Part shown: piece after piece, positions 21,245 to 21,447 of the stretch | Position numbering within the stretch: position 1 is the first letter of the stretch | Layout: each line of letters starts with the position of its first letter | Origin: an uncultured Eubacteriales bacterium | GTDB taxonomy: Bacteria; Bacillota; Clostridia; Christensenellales; CAG-314 | DNA length: 21,447 nucleotides | Direction: 5' to 3' | Assembly (NCBI GenBank): GCA_900546875.1 | Contig: URET01000020.1 | Span: 1-21,447 of the forward strand | Made by a program: the position numbers and the translations under genes | Notes under the pieces: model-generated | Told to the model about the DNA's origin: nothing | The model's database searches: none | The model's input: the letters and a program-made list of their open reading frames with translations, nothing else

Positions 21245-21447
21245 TACCATACATTTGCGTTTCTTTCAAATTTCCCGTCCGGGGAAAAACTGCTTCGGAT
21301 TTTCGTGAACGTTATATTGCCGATCCGTACCGCCGCGTTTTTATAGCCTCGCCGGCATTCAGCTTTTCCATGCTCTTGCTTTTTCTCTTTCGCGGAATAT
21401 TTTTTTCGCCCGTACTCTTTATTCGCCCCAAAATATTTCTTACCCTT
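21245..21447. other. Right edge, no assigned gene
   Basis: About 200 bp without a confident gene. Two minus-strand frames are open into the edge: one stops at 21244 (67 codons, Lys/Arg-rich), the other at 21312 (44 codons, ending NAGEAIKTRRYGSAI). Either could be the C-terminus of a gene that starts outside the window, but not both; the sequence cannot decide. Confidence 0.3.

Overview
The window looks like chromosome from an anaerobic, endospore-forming member of the Clostridia, probably an uncultured gut or rumen type. The evidence is two core sporulation genes (spoIVA, spoIIE), a collagen-like protein of the kind found on spore surfaces, and a GGGtGRT/NifU-like gene pair typical of Firmicutes anaerobes. 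Sigma-A promoters (TTGACA/TATAAT-like, 17-bp spacer) and AGGAGG-type ribosome sites are easy to see. No tRNA, rRNA, CRISPR array, transposase or phage gene was found. Most genes are on the minus strand; spoIVA, the dipeptidase and the aminotransferase are on the plus strand.

Layout. 1-758: a NYN-domain protein with a long acidic tail of 28-residue repeats, cut by the left edge. 940-2359: a nitroreductase and an 8-oxoguanine DNA glycosylase in one operon. 2595-3365: a CPBP membrane protease with its own promoter and terminator. 3867-5410: a queuosine-precursor transporter and a short-chain dehydrogenase, overlapping by 4 nt, behind a complete leader: promoter, preQ1-I-like pseudoknot and intrinsic terminator. 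5592-8183: spoIVA followed by an M19 dipeptidase. 8520-10793: a collagen-like protein and a glycosyltransferase. 11123-13812: purB-purA, overlapping by 4 nt. 13935-16229: spoIIE. 16230-17114: a long gap with no gene, holding tandem and direct repeats. 17115-17732: queH, whose promoter predicts a leaderless mRNA. 17908-19095: a class I aminotransferase behind a consensus promoter. 19330-21031: a NifU-like scaffold protein and a GGGtGRT protein behind a structured leader of about 170 nt.

How the genes fit together. Queuosine: the riboswitch-controlled transporter would import preQ1 or preQ0, and QueH would carry out the last reduction of epoxyqueuosine to queuosine in tRNA. The dehydrogenase translationally coupled to the transporter is an uncharacterised candidate for the same pathway. 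Sporulation: SpoIIE acts in sigma-F activation, SpoIVA builds the coat base layer, and the collagen-like protein with its neighbouring glycosyltransferase probably forms a glycosylated outer spore layer. Purines: PurB and PurA make AMP from IMP and PurB also acts earlier in the pathway. The NifU-like/GGGtGRT pair is conserved but poorly understood. The best candidates for new biology are the riboswitch operon with its dehydrogenase, the GGGtGRT pair with its leader, the interrupted collagen with its glycosyltransferase, and the repeat-bearing gap at 16.7-17.1 kb.
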